A stretch of DNA of 64,000 bases from Imbricaverruca yamaguchii (GCA_034440575.1 JAOTOL010001656.1:1901501-1965500), one strand, 5' to 3'. Counted from the stretch's first letter, positions 1 through 12,110 are shown. Notes: generated from the letters alone by a model not told the origin. A program made the numbers and translations.

Positions 1-207
1 CGTCATACCACCGTCACACACCACCATTATACACCATGATTATACATAACCGTCACACACTATCGTCACAATCCTACCTACCGCCAGTATACTCCATCGT
101 CACCGACACGGTCCCCAAATATACTCCACCGCCACGGACATAATGCTCCGGTATGCTCCACCTCACCGACACAATCCTCCAGCATACTCCGTCGTCACCG
201 ACACAGG
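1..207. repeat. Degenerate ~33 bp tandem repeat at window edge
   Basis: Loose repeats built around ATACTCCRYCGTCACCGACA recur at roughly 32-35 bp spacing, clearest between 77 and 207. The array is cut by the window start, so its true length is unknown. Units differ by many substitutions, so it is old. No coding signal. Confidence 0.7.
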
Positions 208-431
208 TGCAACAAACCGCACTTACATCCTTGCGTAGGATATTTAAATTGTGTTTGAAGGTATGTCCCTTGAATATTTGTCAGGTGGTGAGTTCCATCC
301 ATTTCCCGGATAAATGTATCACTGTCCTCCAGCGGTACGTTTTTCTCCCTCGCCCTGATCCGGCCAGTCCACGAAGCGACCACTACTGACGGATTGCAGC
401 GTGTCAGGAGATACAACATTATGCGCAAATA

Positions 432-542
432 AGATTAATAAATCCAGGACGCCCGGGGAAGATGACGAATCATGACAAAAAATACCCACGAACAAGATTA
501 ATAAATCCAGGAAGCCGGGAGAAGTTGACGTATCATGACAGA
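432..542. repeat. Two-copy direct repeat (~48 bp unit, 63 bp spacing)
   Basis: Positions 432-479 and 495-542 are near copies; both begin AGATTAATAAATCCAGGA and end with a variant of ATCATGACA. Only two copies are visible. It may be an incipient minisatellite or a small duplication. Confidence 0.8.
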
Positions 543-1852
543 ATGCGAGACTTAGAAATATGCCACGTCGTTTTGTCCAAATTATTCCTAATAACAAAGA
601 AGTATATAATTGCACAGGGCGGTAAGGTAATTGTGCATGTCTCTGTTTAGGCAATGCAATTGTATGAGGCACGGTTTGCATGTTAAATGAACAACGCTAC
701 GAAATGCATGTTCACCATTTTCTGAGAATGACGGTCGTAATTGAACATGAAATTCAGAACGTAGGGTAGTGTGAGCCAGCTGCACACAAAAACGTGTAAT
801 GAACTAATTTTGTGGTTCAGCGCAATCGCTGTATAATATCGGATGCAATTTTCAGAACATAAACAAAAGATTGGTGGAGTTTGCTGTCGTCGCTGAACAA
901 CCTTAGCGACTAGGTTGAACACTGCGTAACTTGGCGATGACGGGCCGGCTATCGCCACCTTGTATTTGGACGCATTCATGGAAGCGTGATATTACCATGG
1001 TGTCGATCCATGTTCACTGCCTTATTTTTGCTATATTGACGGATTGTCCACACTGTGTGTGCCGTTGTCCGAGTGGCACACTACGGCACAATGTGTACAG
1101 TAGAGGCTGGCTGGCTGTTCCTCTGATGCGTCGGTACCTGCGCTCAGACGGCGTGGTCGTCAGTATCTGAGGTAGACTGGCCGCGGCCGAAGAGCAGCAA
1201 CACGTGCGACTGGAGCCCACAGCCTCCTGGTTGGGAGACGAGCATGTCACCTCTGGATTGCGTGCCCCCGTAGCGGGCACAGCGCAGTGAAATAGAGCAG
1301 ACGACATGCGCTTCGCTTATTACACGTGCATAATATAGACATGGCGAACCTACCAGAGTATTGAAAGTTGCCACTCATACTTGATGCCGCTAGTCATCAT
1401 TTTCATTTTCATTTCATTTTTCATTTCCTTTTGCGGGTCAAGGTAGGCTAGAAAAGTCCAACAAGGAGCAGGCGGAGGCCGGAGGCAGATTGATCGATCA
1501 CGGCGGTTCTCAAGAGAAGATGACGCTGTGTAATGGCTAGTATCACGTGCAGGGGGTGCCGTTCTCCGGTGGAGTCTAAACCGCCCTGTTGTGGCGGCAG
1601 CAGACCTCGACATGTGTCAGAAGCGCATTGGGCAGTGTGGTGGGCTGGTGCCATGGGAGATGCCACGCTCCGGCGTCCACCGGAACCGCTCGGCTGTGGC
1701 GGCGTGTTAGAAACACTGCCAGGTGTGGTGGGCGGGCGCCGTTACTGCCATGCTATGTAAAGGTAGGTCCAGGCGATCACACTCGGAGACAAGTGTGGTG
1801 TGTCCAAGGGAGCGTACTTTACAGGACAAGTGTGCTGTGTCAGGGACTAGGT
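543..1852. other. No gene or known element seen
   Basis: Mixed-composition sequence without recognisable coding, RNA or transposon signals. A T-rich ATTTTC-type low-complexity patch lies at about 1395-1433. Short open frames here overlap on both strands and show no family resemblance. Confidence 0.5.
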
Positions 1853-2011
1853 CCGCCCACTGTGCCATGCCCAAGACGTGGTTGCTGCTGAGACGTACTT
1901 CCCCGGCTGTGTACTCGTCACCAGTTTGGCAGCGAAACGGAGCGTCTTTTGAACCTTACTGAGGTGACGTTCGGCTGCCTCTCCACAGATGGGCAGACAG
2001 TATTGAATATA
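1853..2011 (-). pseudogene. LINE reverse transcriptase C-terminal fragment
   Basis: Read on the minus strand, about 53 residues resemble the segment just after the polymerase core of non-LTR retrotransposon reverse transcriptases: a YIQYCLPICG-like stretch, then HLSKVQKTLRFAAKLVT, then a tryptophan-containing SLGW-like end. Jockey/CR1/I-type LINEs commonly read YC.P.WG...L...QK..NFAARLVTG here. Only this scrap is present. It runs out of a GGAT-rich simple repeat at 2016-2045, so the 5' side is lost, and no catalytic FADD box is present. It is a dead 5'-truncated or rearranged copy. The family is assigned by motif only; the clade cannot be fixed. Confidence 0.7.
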
Positions 2012-3298
2012 GGGGAGAGGAGAGGGGGGATGGATTGATGGATGGATCGATACTGTGCGAAGGATATTGGTAAAGTCCATCACGGTGATCTGGGGAGAGT
2101 AGGATCAAAGTTCGAAAGCAAATGGTTTGATTTAATTAGATCAAGATTGATGAAACGTGCGGCGGTAGCTGGGTTTGAATTTACATCAGTGCACTGTACG
2201 GCGTGTACATCTCATCGCTGGACGTAATTTGGAGTGTGTGGACGTGCGGGAAGCAGTGGCGCTGCTGGCCGCGCAACTCCAGCTGCTGGCCGCCGTCAGC
2301 AGGCGTGTGACCTGGAGCGAGTGGCCGGTCCCACACACGACAGGTGTTGGGTGACGACCAGTACCAAGTGCGTGCGTACGTGACGACCAGCGAGTGCGTA
2401 CATGGCTGATTAGCCACGTACGCACCTGCTGCTTTTGCGTGTGGTTAGCTACCGACCAAGTGGCGCGAGAGGCGAGAGATCGGTGCCGTTATGTCACCTG
2501 TAGCGCTCAGCGGGACGTGAAGCCAATACCACCGCCAGCTGCCACCGCGCACAGTCGTGGCTTATAATTGCGTTCGGTTTGGGGTATGGCGGGAACGTGG
2601 AACACGTCAGCTGAGATTGGATTGCGACACCTGATCCAAGGTCATACTTGTCGGCAGTCCTGGCGTTTTTGCCTGGAACAGTTTCCGTGATGCGGGGATG
2701 TAACTCGCGTCTGGGACATCGTCTCCACCTGAGGCTGACCAGATCGCGTAAACACTCGGAACAGTGCACCAGCAAATCAGCTAGTCAAATAATTGCATAG
2801 CCAGTTAGCGATTAGACTATCGATTCCGTGTTTGTTGTCTTCTTTTTTTTTGGGGGTGGGAGGGGTAAGAATAGGGCCACACACAGGTGCATAGATGCAA
2901 ATGGCGTTCGTCACCTGATAATTAGGCTGTAAATAAAAAATCGGGTATCACAAATTGCATGGGACTTTACTTATTGTAGGTGGGAATCCTGACGTCGGCT
3001 GCCTTACTTGTGTGATATATGAGCATTGCCGAACCTAATCTAACTACCCGTTGCTCATTAACCTCACTGGACGTCTGCAGCTGCCACAGTATTTTTTTTC
3101 TGGCATAGTGCATATCTGCCATGGTTAATTACTTCCTTCGACATCAGTGCATACGTATGAAACAAAATATATTATCGATGCTAGTCAAATGCCATGCAAA
3201 TGACATGGTACCAACATTTCGTATGTGTGCTGTCGGATGACAAAACTTGCCCTTCTCGGTCACTGAAATAAAAATGGAGGGTTTTCAACATTGATGTA
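2012..3298. other. No gene seen; GGAT-rich simple repeat at the start
   Basis: A short GATGGATTGATGGATGGAT patch lies at about 2028-2050. A small duplication of GTGACGACCAG occurs near 2352 and 2390. The remainder shows nothing recognisable on either strand. Confidence 0.5.
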
Positions 3299-4146
3299 TT
3301 AACCCGATTCATCTTTCCGGTCAAATCCTCCCACCCCGTCTCGGGGGGGGGGGGGGCGGTTGAAGACCCCCTCTAAAATCAAAACTAAGCATCGCACGAA
3401 AACGAAAGAGGTGTCATCGGAAAGCGCTCGATGAGTAGGGTCCGGGTCCACCATCCCCCAACAAAAATTCCCCCAAAAGTGACGTCACCAGGGACAAAAG
3501 TGACGTCACAAGAGATTTTCACGACTTTTCACGACTTGCATTATGTTTTTCACTCTGGGGAGTTCATTTTGGGGATATATGAAAAAAACGATTTATTTGG
3601 AATGGGAAAAGGACAGCGAAATCGACCAGGGCTATAATTTTTTGGCCCCCCCCCATTTTGTTATTGAAAAATTTTGAGTTTTCAAGTTTTCTGCAATTTT
3701 ACTTTCCCAATGGGTAGAGCAGACCGAGAAACGTTGTGTGAAGTCATCTTGCCCTAATACAAATGCTTACTTTAGCCAGAATCCTGTATTTGAACTTCAA
3801 TTTGGCAAATACGCAAAATTTATATGTAGTCAAAAACGAAAAAACAAAAATTCAACTCATGCGTTTTGTTGCATCCGTAAAGATAAGCAAACGTTGAAAG
3901 TTTCATTAAATATCTGTATCCGTTAAAGCGTGACGACTGGTTGAACTTTTTTAAAGGTGACCTCACTTGACCTTGACTAACTCCTTGACCCTAGATGACC
4001 TGACCTAACATTTTTTAATCAGTATGTCAAATTGGTGTGGGAAAAGGTATGCCAAATTTGGGCGCGCTGCCGCGCGCCGTTCGTCCGCTGTCCGCGAAAA
4101 ACCTGAGGGTGGGCGGTTGAAGACCCCCCGAGATGGGACGGGTCAA
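3299..4146 (+). mobile_element. TTAA-flanked non-autonomous element, copy A (840 bp)
   Basis: Body 3303-4142 starts CCCG directly after TTAA (3299-3302) and ends GACGGG before TCAA (4143-4146), a one-base decay of TTAA. Near-copies of the whole body exist at 45333-46172 (+) and 50105-50909 (-), and diverged halves occur in the foldback at 16830-19348. The block GGCGGTTGAAGACCCC occurs near both ends in the same orientation. There is no transposase reading frame. TTAA flanks with CCC-starting ends are the habit of piggyBac-type transposons, so a piggyBac-mobilised MITE is my inference. Two TGACGTCA palindromes lie at 3480 and 3501, and a long G run at about 3342-3355. Confidence 0.8.
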
Positions 4147-4808
4147 CTAGGACGGGTCAACCGTCAACTAGGTCAGACCCGCCCGTAGCTTTCACTGCTT
4201 ATGACATCTGCAGTACGTTTGGTAAATGAACTGATCCCATACCGCGGCGGAAATGTGGGAAATAACACTCGAGAATAGCTGGTGAATGAAGCTATCTATA
4301 GAACCGAGAATTTGCATACCCCATCCATCAGTATGACGTATTCTGTGAAAATTGTGACTCCGCGCTATGTAAGGCAGCTTACCTAGGCAAGCTGAGACGT
4401 TACTACCTCTAAAAACGTTAATTAATTCGTATAGCTTGTTTAAGGGAAACATCTTTTGTCAAACATGTACGAAATGAATACTATTACAACATTGTTATAT
4501 CTCAAAGATACGACAAAGTTCAAGACCATTTCATTGAGTTGAAGTGAGCTTTCGATATATTTCTCAATTTTCTTCGCATTTTTTTTTTGCCGCATGCTGT
4601 GCTGCATTGGTACATGAAGAAGAAACAGTGTACTTCACCAGCGTTGTTAATTGTTTCATCCGCTTATTTTAATTGTTTCTTCATAATCTCACCGAATGAT
4701 GTGTGAACTGGAGATTGATCATGTCCTAACACCGAATGTGTTAGCTGGAGATGGGTCATGTGGCATTGACTGGGCCAGCCGAGCCAATGCTACCCATTAA
4801 AGAAAACT
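4147..4808. other. No gene or known element seen
   Basis: It begins with small duplications of ACGGGTCAAC/GTCAACTAGG beside the TTAA element, then AT-rich sequence. Near 4690-4760 the phrase CACCGAATG-TG occurs twice. Nothing else is identifiable. Confidence 0.45.
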
Positions 4809-4926
4809 CCAAACAAATTGTAGGGGCAGGAATGGCCGAGTGATGTGGGCGGCGCCATTAGCCGTGAATTGTGCGTAAAGTGCGTCGTGAACCACGCAAT
4901 AAACAAACAAACCAAACAACTGGTAG
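4809..4926 (+). mobile_element. Short SINE-like insertion with target-site duplication
   Basis: An 88 bp body (4824-4911) is bounded by 15 bp near-identical repeats, 4809-4823 and 4912-4926 (CCAAACAA.T.GTAG, two mismatches). The body starts with GGAATGGCCGAGTGATGTGG, which resembles the D-arm/box A of leucine- or serine-type tRNAs (TGGCCGAGTGG), and ends in a AATAAACAAACAAA simple tail. No box B is present, so it is either internally deleted or a minimal family. Its tail differs from that of the SINE at 51859-52019. Retroposition is well supported; the family is not recognised. Confidence 0.65.
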
Positions 4927-5719
4927 TAAGCTGACTAACACCTACTTTACGGTTCCATGTGGTAGAAATAGTCGCTGAAGTGGAATTTAGCGCAAGGAAC
5001 TATCTGTCGAGTGACCTTCCAAAGTGAAGTTGAATTTGGGTGTTGAATGACCACTCCTTGTCGATTAGCTGACCAAGAGGTCGCGGTAAGTACAAATAAA
5101 TTATCACTTGGTCACCCAGTAACAGTAATGATCTCCTGCCTTTTGGTCAAACCTAAAGTCCCATTCAGCCCTGCGTTTGTCGCTGGGACACATCTAGAAA
5201 GTCAGGATTGAAGTAGTTTCACCTTCTCATCGCTGTAGAAAAGCATGTCTAAACTCCGGCAACACCTGCCGTGGGTCAGCCTAGCCAGTACGGATAATGT
5301 GCATCAACTCCTTTTGGTTCTGGTGATCCAGCTGTGAATCCTTCACAGAATACAAATATTATTTGTATATAAGAACGCATTCTTCAAATGTTGCACAATT
5401 ATGCCCATTATTAGTAGTTTTGCTTTCTTCGTGGTGCTTATAGTTTTCAAGATGTTAAAGTACGGGGTGGGATGAGGGGGGGGGGGTTGCCATGGCCAAA
5501 ATAGACTTTCCGACCGTGGATCCTTCGTAGCCGAAGCCGTTTCGCACAATTACATACTTGTTAACGTGTCGTATCTTTGCAGAACCTTAGCTGAGCACAC
5601 ACGGCGTCGCAAGTTTCGCCCACGTTGTGTCGCTTCCAAATAGACCATTGATCGTGAGATACAAGAGAGCTGGCATCTACTTTGACAGCGCTCGAAATTC
5701 TGGAGAAAGGGCAATGCGC
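4927..5719. other. No gene seen
   Basis: No family-like open frame, RNA or transposon signal was recognised. A G-run occurs near 5478-5488. Confidence 0.45.
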
Positions 5720-5750
5720 GTGGTATGTCCTCCTGGGGAGGACATACCAC
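5720..5750. repeat. 14 bp-stem perfect hairpin
   Basis: GTGGTATGTCCTCC (5720-5733) is followed, after a 3-base loop, by its exact reverse complement (5737-5750). It sits about 80 bp before the 67 bp satellite array. It could be a cruciform-forming remnant or the edge of an older palindrome. Confidence 0.9.
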
Positions 5751-5828
5751 ACTTCGATCATACGTCTCCAAAGGCGCGCCCCGGACCGGCAGCATGGCAC
5801 CATGGCGTTACCTGGCGGAACTGTTACC

Positions 5829-7985
5829 GTGATGAGGTGGAGTGCGCCTCCATTGTCCGACCCCGGCCGTCACCTCGTGCTGAGAGGTCAGCGCCGTGAT
5901 GAGGTGGGGTGCGCCTCCATTGTCCGACCCCGGCCGTCACCTCGTGCTGAGAGGTCAGCGCCGTGATGAGGTGGGGTGCGCCTCCATTGTCCGACCCCGG
6001 CCGTCACCTCGTGCTGAGAGGTCAGCGCCGTGATGAGGTGGGGTGCGCCTCCATTGTCCGTCCCCGGCCGTCACCTCGTGCTGAGAGGTCAGCGCCGTGA
6101 TGAGGTGGAGTGCGCCTCCATTGTCTGACCCCGGCCGTCACCTCGTGCTGAGAGAGGTCAGCGCCGTGATGAGGTGGAGTGCGCCTCCATTGTCCGACCC
6201 CGGCCGTCACCTCGTGCTGAGAGGTCAGCGCCGTGATGAGGTGGGGTGCGCCTCCATTGTCTGCTGATAGCCGTGAGTGCCCTCCATCGTCCCCGGCCGT
6301 CACCTCGTGCTGAGAGGTCAGCGCCGTGATGAGGTGGAGTGCGCCTCCATTGTCTGACCCCGGCCGTCACCTCGTGCTGAGAGGTCAGCGCCGTGATGAG
6401 GTGGAGTGCGCCTCCATTGTCTGACCCCGGCCGTCACCACGTGCTGAGAGGTCAGCGCCGTGATGAGGTGGGGTGCGCCTCCATTTGTCGCCCCGGCCGT
6501 CACCTCGTGCTGAGAGGTCAGCGCCGTGATGAGGTGGGGTGCGCCTCCATTGTCGACCGGCCGTCACCTCGTGCTGAGAGGTCAGCGCCGTGATGAGGTG
6601 GGGTGGCCTCCATTGTCTGCCCCGGCCGTCACCTCGTGCTGAGAGGTCAGCGCCGTGATGAGGTGGGGTGCGCCTCCATTGTCTGACCCCGGCCGTCACC
6701 ACGTGCTGAGAGAGGTCAGCGCCGTGATGAGGTGGGGTGCGCCTCCATTTGTCCCCGTCTAGTCCCCGGCCGTCACCTCGTGCTGAGAGGTCAGCGCCGT
6801 GATGAGGTGGAGTGCGCCTCCATTGTCTGACCCCGGCCGTCACCACGTGCTGAGAGGTCAGCGCCGTGATGAGGTGGGGTGCGCCTCCATTGTCCGTCCC
6901 CGGCCGTCACCTCGTGCTGAAAGGTCAGCGCCGTGATGAGGTGGGGTGCGCCTCCATTGTCCGACCCCGGCCGTCACCTCGTGCTGAGAGGTCAGCGCCG
7001 TGATGAGGTGGGGTGCGCCTCCATTGTCCGTCCCCGGCCTTCACCTCGTGCTAGAGAGGTCAGCGCCGTGATGAGGTGGAGTGCGCCTCCATTGTCTGAC
7101 CCCGGCCGTCACCTCGTGCTGAGAGGTCAGCGCCGTGATGAGGTGGGGTGCGCCTCCATTGTCCGTCCCCGGCCGTCACCTCGTGCTAGAGAGGTCAGCG
7201 CCGTGATGAGGTGGAGTGCGCCTCCATTGTCCGTCCCCGGCCGTCACCTCGTGCTGAGAGGTCAGCGCCGTGATGAGGTGGAGTGCGCCTCCATTGTCCG
7301 TCCCCGGCCTTCACCTCGTGCTGAGAGAGGTCAGCGCCGTGATGAGGTGGAGTGCGCCTCCATTGTCCGTCCCCGGCCGTCACCTCGTGCTGAGAGGTCA
7401 GCGCCGTGATGAGGTGGAGTGCGCCTCCATTGTCTGACCCCGGCCGTCACCACGTGCTGAGAGAGGTCAGCGCCGTGATGAGGTGGGGTGCGCCTCCATT
7501 GTCCGTCCCCGGCCGTCACCTCGTGCTAGAGAGGTCAGCGCCGTGATGAGGTGGAGTGCGCCTCCATTGTCCGTCCCCGGCCGTCACCTCGTGCTGAGAG
7601 AGGTCAGCGCCGTGATGAGGTGGGAGTGCGCCTCCATTGTCCGTCCCCGGCCGTCACCTCGTGCTGAGAGGTCAGCGCCGTGATGAGGTGGAGTGCGCCT
7701 CCATTGTCTGACCCCGGCCGTCACCACGTGCTGAGAGGTCAGCGCCGTGATGAGGTGGAGTGCGCCTCCATTGTCCGTCCCCGGCCGTCACCTCGTGCTG
7801 AGAGGTCAGCGCCGTGATGAGGTGGAGTGCGCCTCCATTGTCCGTCCCCGGCCGTCACCTCGTGCTGAGAGGTCAGCGCCGTGATGAGGTGGAGTGCGCC
7901 TCCATTGTCTGACCCCGGCCGTCACCACGTGCTGAGAGAGGTCAGCGCCGTGATGAGGTGGGGTGCACCTCCATCGTTCCCGGTC
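5829..7985. repeat. 67 bp minisatellite, ~32 copies
   Basis: Unit core GATGAGGTGGAGTGCGCC recurs every 67 bp, followed by CCGGCCGTCACCTCGTGCTG and GAGGTCAGCGCC. Common variants are GGGGTGCGCC/GGAGTGCGCC, CTCGTG/CACGTG and a 1-2 bp GA insertion (GAGAGAGG), which shifts frame from unit to unit. One diverged stretch near 6262-6297 interrupts it. Open frames on both strands change phase between copies, so it is not coding. High identity between units suggests recent expansion or homogenisation. Confidence 0.97.
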
Positions 7986-9151
7986 GTCACCTGCCAGTTA
8001 AGTTGGTAACGGTGTTAGTTGGTATGTCGTGGGCAGCTGACAAGTGTTGATGTCGTGACTGCATTGGTTGGCGACGTCGGTTCAGATCAAGTCGTGGGTG
8101 GACACAGAACCTTTTCTTCGAGGTGTTAGATATCCATAGCAGTCTCTTACTAGATACACTAAGCAGTCTCTTAGGTATTTTATTTTCCTGAGGAAATACA
8201 TATCTTGAAGCTCTGGTGTAATGTGCTTGGTGTGCACCTTTGCTGAGGAAAGAACCTGGATATCGGGGCCTGTGCTGAATTGTCGATAGACACATTTCCC
8301 TGGGAGATTTTATGTCTGAATCAGACAGTCATCTGCGACAAGGCTTGAACTCCTTTGATAAGACGACGAGTTTTTATATAAGCATCGTGCGTGTTATTCC
8401 ACTTATACTCTGGCGTAACTATTTGAAGACATGAGTGACTTACAACGGAGGGAGCGTACTTACACTCTACAACTCATGAATCAGTTTATTAATAGTTACC
8501 AAGGTTATGCACCGAATGCAAATATGCATTTGGATTAGTTGAACGTCAATAATGAAATATATACTGAAGCAATATTGACAGGACATCACTGATGCAGATG
8601 TCTCGAAGGAAGTGTCATGAAGCAATCATTTATGAAGCTTAACTGTATTTTCTTTTAATGGTGCATGGTATCAATTTGAAAGCGAGTTTATCTGAAATTG
8701 GTAATCACCCAGAGGCGTTATTTATTCGGCTACGTGGTTGTTAAATAACTGTCACATCCCACACTATATTGTTGCACACTACATGTGGCAGGCGAATCGT
8801 TATTTAAACATTGTTATTTTGTCACCTGTGAAATGGAGACATTGTCCGTGATAAACCCGTCTGAATGGTGGTCGTGGGCGGCGGAGACGCGCGGCGGGTA
8901 CCTGCTCTGAATACGTGATGAGCCGACGGCCGGCACCTCCGTCAAGTGTACGGCGGCATCTCGCGGCCAGCCGGCGAATTCAGCTCGTGCCCGCCGCTGC
9001 CAGCCTGCCATGCCCGGCCACCTTAATATCGGTAAATTAGGGCGCGAAATGGTGCTATTATCGTGTCGGCTGTCTGGACGGCTGCCGTCGGTGGTGGTGG
9101 CTGAGTCAGAGCAGTTCAGGCCACGCCATCGTCCGCCACACTAGTGCGGCG
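7986..9151. other. No gene seen; GC-rich patch at 8870-9150
   Basis: 8000-8860 is ordinary AT-rich sequence with nothing recognised. 8870-9150 becomes GC- and CpG-rich before the 29 bp array. It could hold a promoter or exon, but no motif or family match supports that. Confidence 0.4.
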
Positions 9152-10682
9152 GTGTCGACTGCTGACCACTGGTCCGTCAGTGGACGACTGCTGACGACTG
9201 GTCCGTCAGTAGACGGCTGCTGACCACTGGTCCGTCAGTGGACGGCTGCTGACCACTGGTCCGTCAGTGGACGGCCGCTGACGACTGGTCGTCAGTGGAC
9301 GGCTGCTGACCACTGGTCCGTCAGTGGACGGCTGCTGACGACTGGTCGTCAGTGGACGGCTGCTGACGACTGGTCCGTCAGTGGACGGCTGCTGACGACT
9401 GGTCCGTCAGTGGACGGCTGCTGACCACTGGTCCGTCGGTGGACGGCTGCTGACTACTGGTCCGTCAGTGGACGGCTGCTGACCACTGGTCCGTCAGTGG
9501 ACGGCTGCTGACCACTGGTCCGTCAGTGGACGGCTGCTGACCACTGGTCCGTCAGTGGACGGCTGCTGACCACTGGTCCGTCGGTGGACGGCTGCTGACT
9601 ACTGGTCCGTCAGTGGACGGCTGCTGACCACTGGTCCGTCAGTGGACGGCTGCTGACGACTGATCCGTCGGTGGACGGCTGCTGACGACTGGTCCGTCAG
9701 TGGACGGCTGCTGACCACTGGTCCGTCGGTGGACGGCTGCTGACCACTGGTCCGTCAGTGGACGGCTGCTGACGACTGGTCCGTCAGTGGACGGCTGCTG
9801 ACTACTGGTCCGTCGGTGGACGGCTGCTGACCACTGGTCCGTCAGTGGACGGCTGCTGACTACTGGTCCGTCAGTGGACGGCTGCTGACGACTGGTCCGT
9901 CAGTGGACGGCTGCTGACGACTGGTCCGTCAGTGGACGGCTGCTGACCACTGGTCCGTCAGTGGACGGCTGCTGACCACTGGTCCGTCAGTGGACGGCTG
10001 CTGACCACTGGTCCGTCAGTGGACGGCTACTGACCACTGGTCCGTCAGTGGACGGCTGCTGACGACTGGTCGTCAGTGGACGGCTACTGACCACTGGTCC
10101 GTCAGTGGACGGCTGCTGACGACTGGTCCGTCAGTGGACGGCTGCTGACGACTGGTCCGTCAGTGGACGGCTGCTGACTACTGGTCCGTCAGTGGACGGC
10201 TGCTGACGACTGGTCCGTCAGTGGACGGCTGCTGACCACTGGTCCGTCAGTGGACGGCTGCTGACCACTGGTCCGTCAGTGGACGGCTGCTGACGACTGA
10301 TCCGTCAGTGGACGGCTGCTGACCACTGGTCCGTCAGTGGACGGCTGCTGACGACTGGTCGTCAGTGGACAGCTGCTGACCACTGGTCCGTCAGTGGACG
10401 GCCGCTGACCACTGGTCCGTCAGTGGACGGCTGCTGACCACTGGTCCGTCAGTGGACGGCTGCTGACCACTGGTCCGTCAGTGGACGGCTGCTGACCACT
10501 GGTCCGTCAGTGGACGGCTACTGACCACTGGTCCGTCAGTGGACGGCTGCTGACGACTGGTCGTCAGTGGACGGCTACTGACCACTGGTCCGTCAGTGGA
10601 CGGCTGCTGACGACTTGTCCGTCAGTGGACGGCTGCTGACGACTGGTCCGTCAGTGGACGGCTGCTGACGACTTGTCCGTCT
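9152..10682. repeat. 29 bp minisatellite, ~52 copies
   Basis: Unit contains CCACTGGTCCGTCAGTGG followed by ACGGCTGCTGA. Each unit carries the inverted pair CCACTG...CAGTGG (6 bp stem, 6 base loop), so single strands could form a ladder of small hairpins. The main variant alternates GACCACTGG with GACGACTGG or GACTACTGG; some units lose one C of TCCGTC. It runs directly into the unrelated 41 bp array. Confidence 0.97.
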
Positions 10683-11104
10683 AATGGAGACAGGGCAGGC
10701 GGATGTCTCCGTCGTATTAGTGCAGCGGAGACTGGGGAGACGGATGTCCCCATGATATTAGTGCAGCGGAGACAGGGGAGGCGGATGTCTCCGTCGTATT
10801 AGTGCAGCGTAGACTGGGGAGGCGGATGTCCCCATGATATTAGTGCAGCGGAGACAGGGGAGGCGGATGTCCCCATGATATTAGTGCAGCGGAGACAGGG
10901 GAGACGGATGTCCCCATGATATTAGTGCAGCGGAGACAGGGGAGGCGGATGTCTCCGTCGTATTAGTGCAGCGTAGACTGGGGAGGCGGATGTCCCCATG
11001 ATATTAGTGCAGCGGAGACAGGGGAGGCGAATGTCCCCATGATATTAGTGCAGCGGAGACAGGGGAGGCGGATGTCCCCATGATATTAGGGCAGCGGAGA
11101 CTGA
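10683..11104. repeat. 41 bp minisatellite, ~10 copies
   Basis: Core GTCCCCATGATATTAGTGC followed by AGCGGAGACAGGGGAGGCGGA repeats at exactly 41 bp (for example 10700 and 10741). A variant subtype reads GTCTCCGTCGTATTAGTGC. It abuts the 29 bp array with no spacer, so two unrelated units expanded side by side. Confidence 0.96.
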
Positions 11105-11163
11105 GGAAGAAAGGTGTGCAGGACCGAGCTACGTGGTTTTATTGAGAAATGAGGCCAGTCACC

Positions 11164-11217
11164 ATGGACGCTGGATGACCTCTGCAGTCGATACGCCCCT
11201 AAGCCACAATAAGTAAC
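11164..11217 (+). mobile_element. LINE 3' tail fragment
   Basis: The sequence GATGACCTCTGCAGTCGATA then CGCCCCTAAGCCACAATAA matches the 3' end of the RNase H LINE at 15000-15054 and four other loci. Only the tail remains, so it is a 5'-truncated retrocopy. No clear target-site duplication was found. Confidence 0.7.
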
Positions 11218-12060
11218 GAATTCAATCAATCTACCGGGTATACGGAATTATAATTCTTAATGTACCCTATTTTATGTTGTGCTTGTGGCGTACTAGCCAC
11301 TATCCTGAAGCTGGTCAAGTTCGCAATCATTTCTTGTTCGCGGCACAAACCGTGATGTTTGTATGAGAGACGGACCTGACTTGATGTTTTCGACTCTTCT
11401 GTGCGGTCCCAGTGGTGCCAGATCGCCACAGTTGGCAACAGCGTGCTGCACATTACTGGGAAACACCTGCCACTGCAGGCTGTGGCCGAGAAAGAGATTG
11501 CGGTCGTTATTAACATTTTGGGAATCGATCGATGACGTGCACGGAACGAATGCTCTGCCTAGATCGTGGTAGCCATTTATTCCTTGGTTCCACAGACATG
11601 TCATATAGCGCTATATATACGTCACTAAATACCCATCAGGGCCAAAAATGTCGTCTGCAGGTTTTAGTAAAGGTTTTGTAACCAAGGCATACGATATATC
11701 CTCGTCATAGCTGTTAGTCACATGCAGAAGGGGTCGCTAATTGTAATTAACATATATTTTAATGATAGGAAAATTCGAGAGTTATAAAATGCAAGATATT
11801 TAGTATTAGTTGTTAGCAGTTTAATAGTTTCGTTTGATTTTGATGAGGTGTACACATAAAATAAACACTAGTTAACTTGCCATGGACTTTTACAACAGAT
11901 TCGTTTATATGTTCCTCCTCATATTTTCTTAATCTATGTATATTCAGGCTCGCGATGTTCAGTTCTGCAAGCATTTCTTATCACAAACAGGATGATATTG
12001 CGACGTGGCAGTGACCTGGAACCAACGCATCGTGTCAATTTAACCTTCGGCTCGACAGAC
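11218..12060. other. No gene seen
   Basis: Both strands carry short open frames around 11290-11600 that antagonise each other and match no family I recognise. The rest is AT-rich. Confidence 0.45.
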
Positions 12061-12110
12061 CTATATGTCGATTCAGCTGATGTACCCAAGGACCCTAATA
12101 ACTAACTAAC
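12061..12110 (+). mobile_element. Diverged LINE 3' tail fragment
   Basis: GATGTACCCAAGGACCCTAA followed by TAACTAACTAAC resembles the tail at 53101-53144 (GATGCGCCCTTAAGCCCTAA then TAACTAA) with several substitutions. It is likely an older member of the same tail family; no duplication of the target is visible. Confidence 0.5.

Noticed and set aside
2161..2200. Box B-like GGGTTTGAATTTACA as a SINE
   Set aside because: No box A upstream at the right spacing, no tail and no flanking duplication.
5829..7985. CRISPR-like array
   Set aside because: Units are contiguous with no unique spacers, and the surrounding elements are animal-type retrotransposons. The same holds for every other array here.
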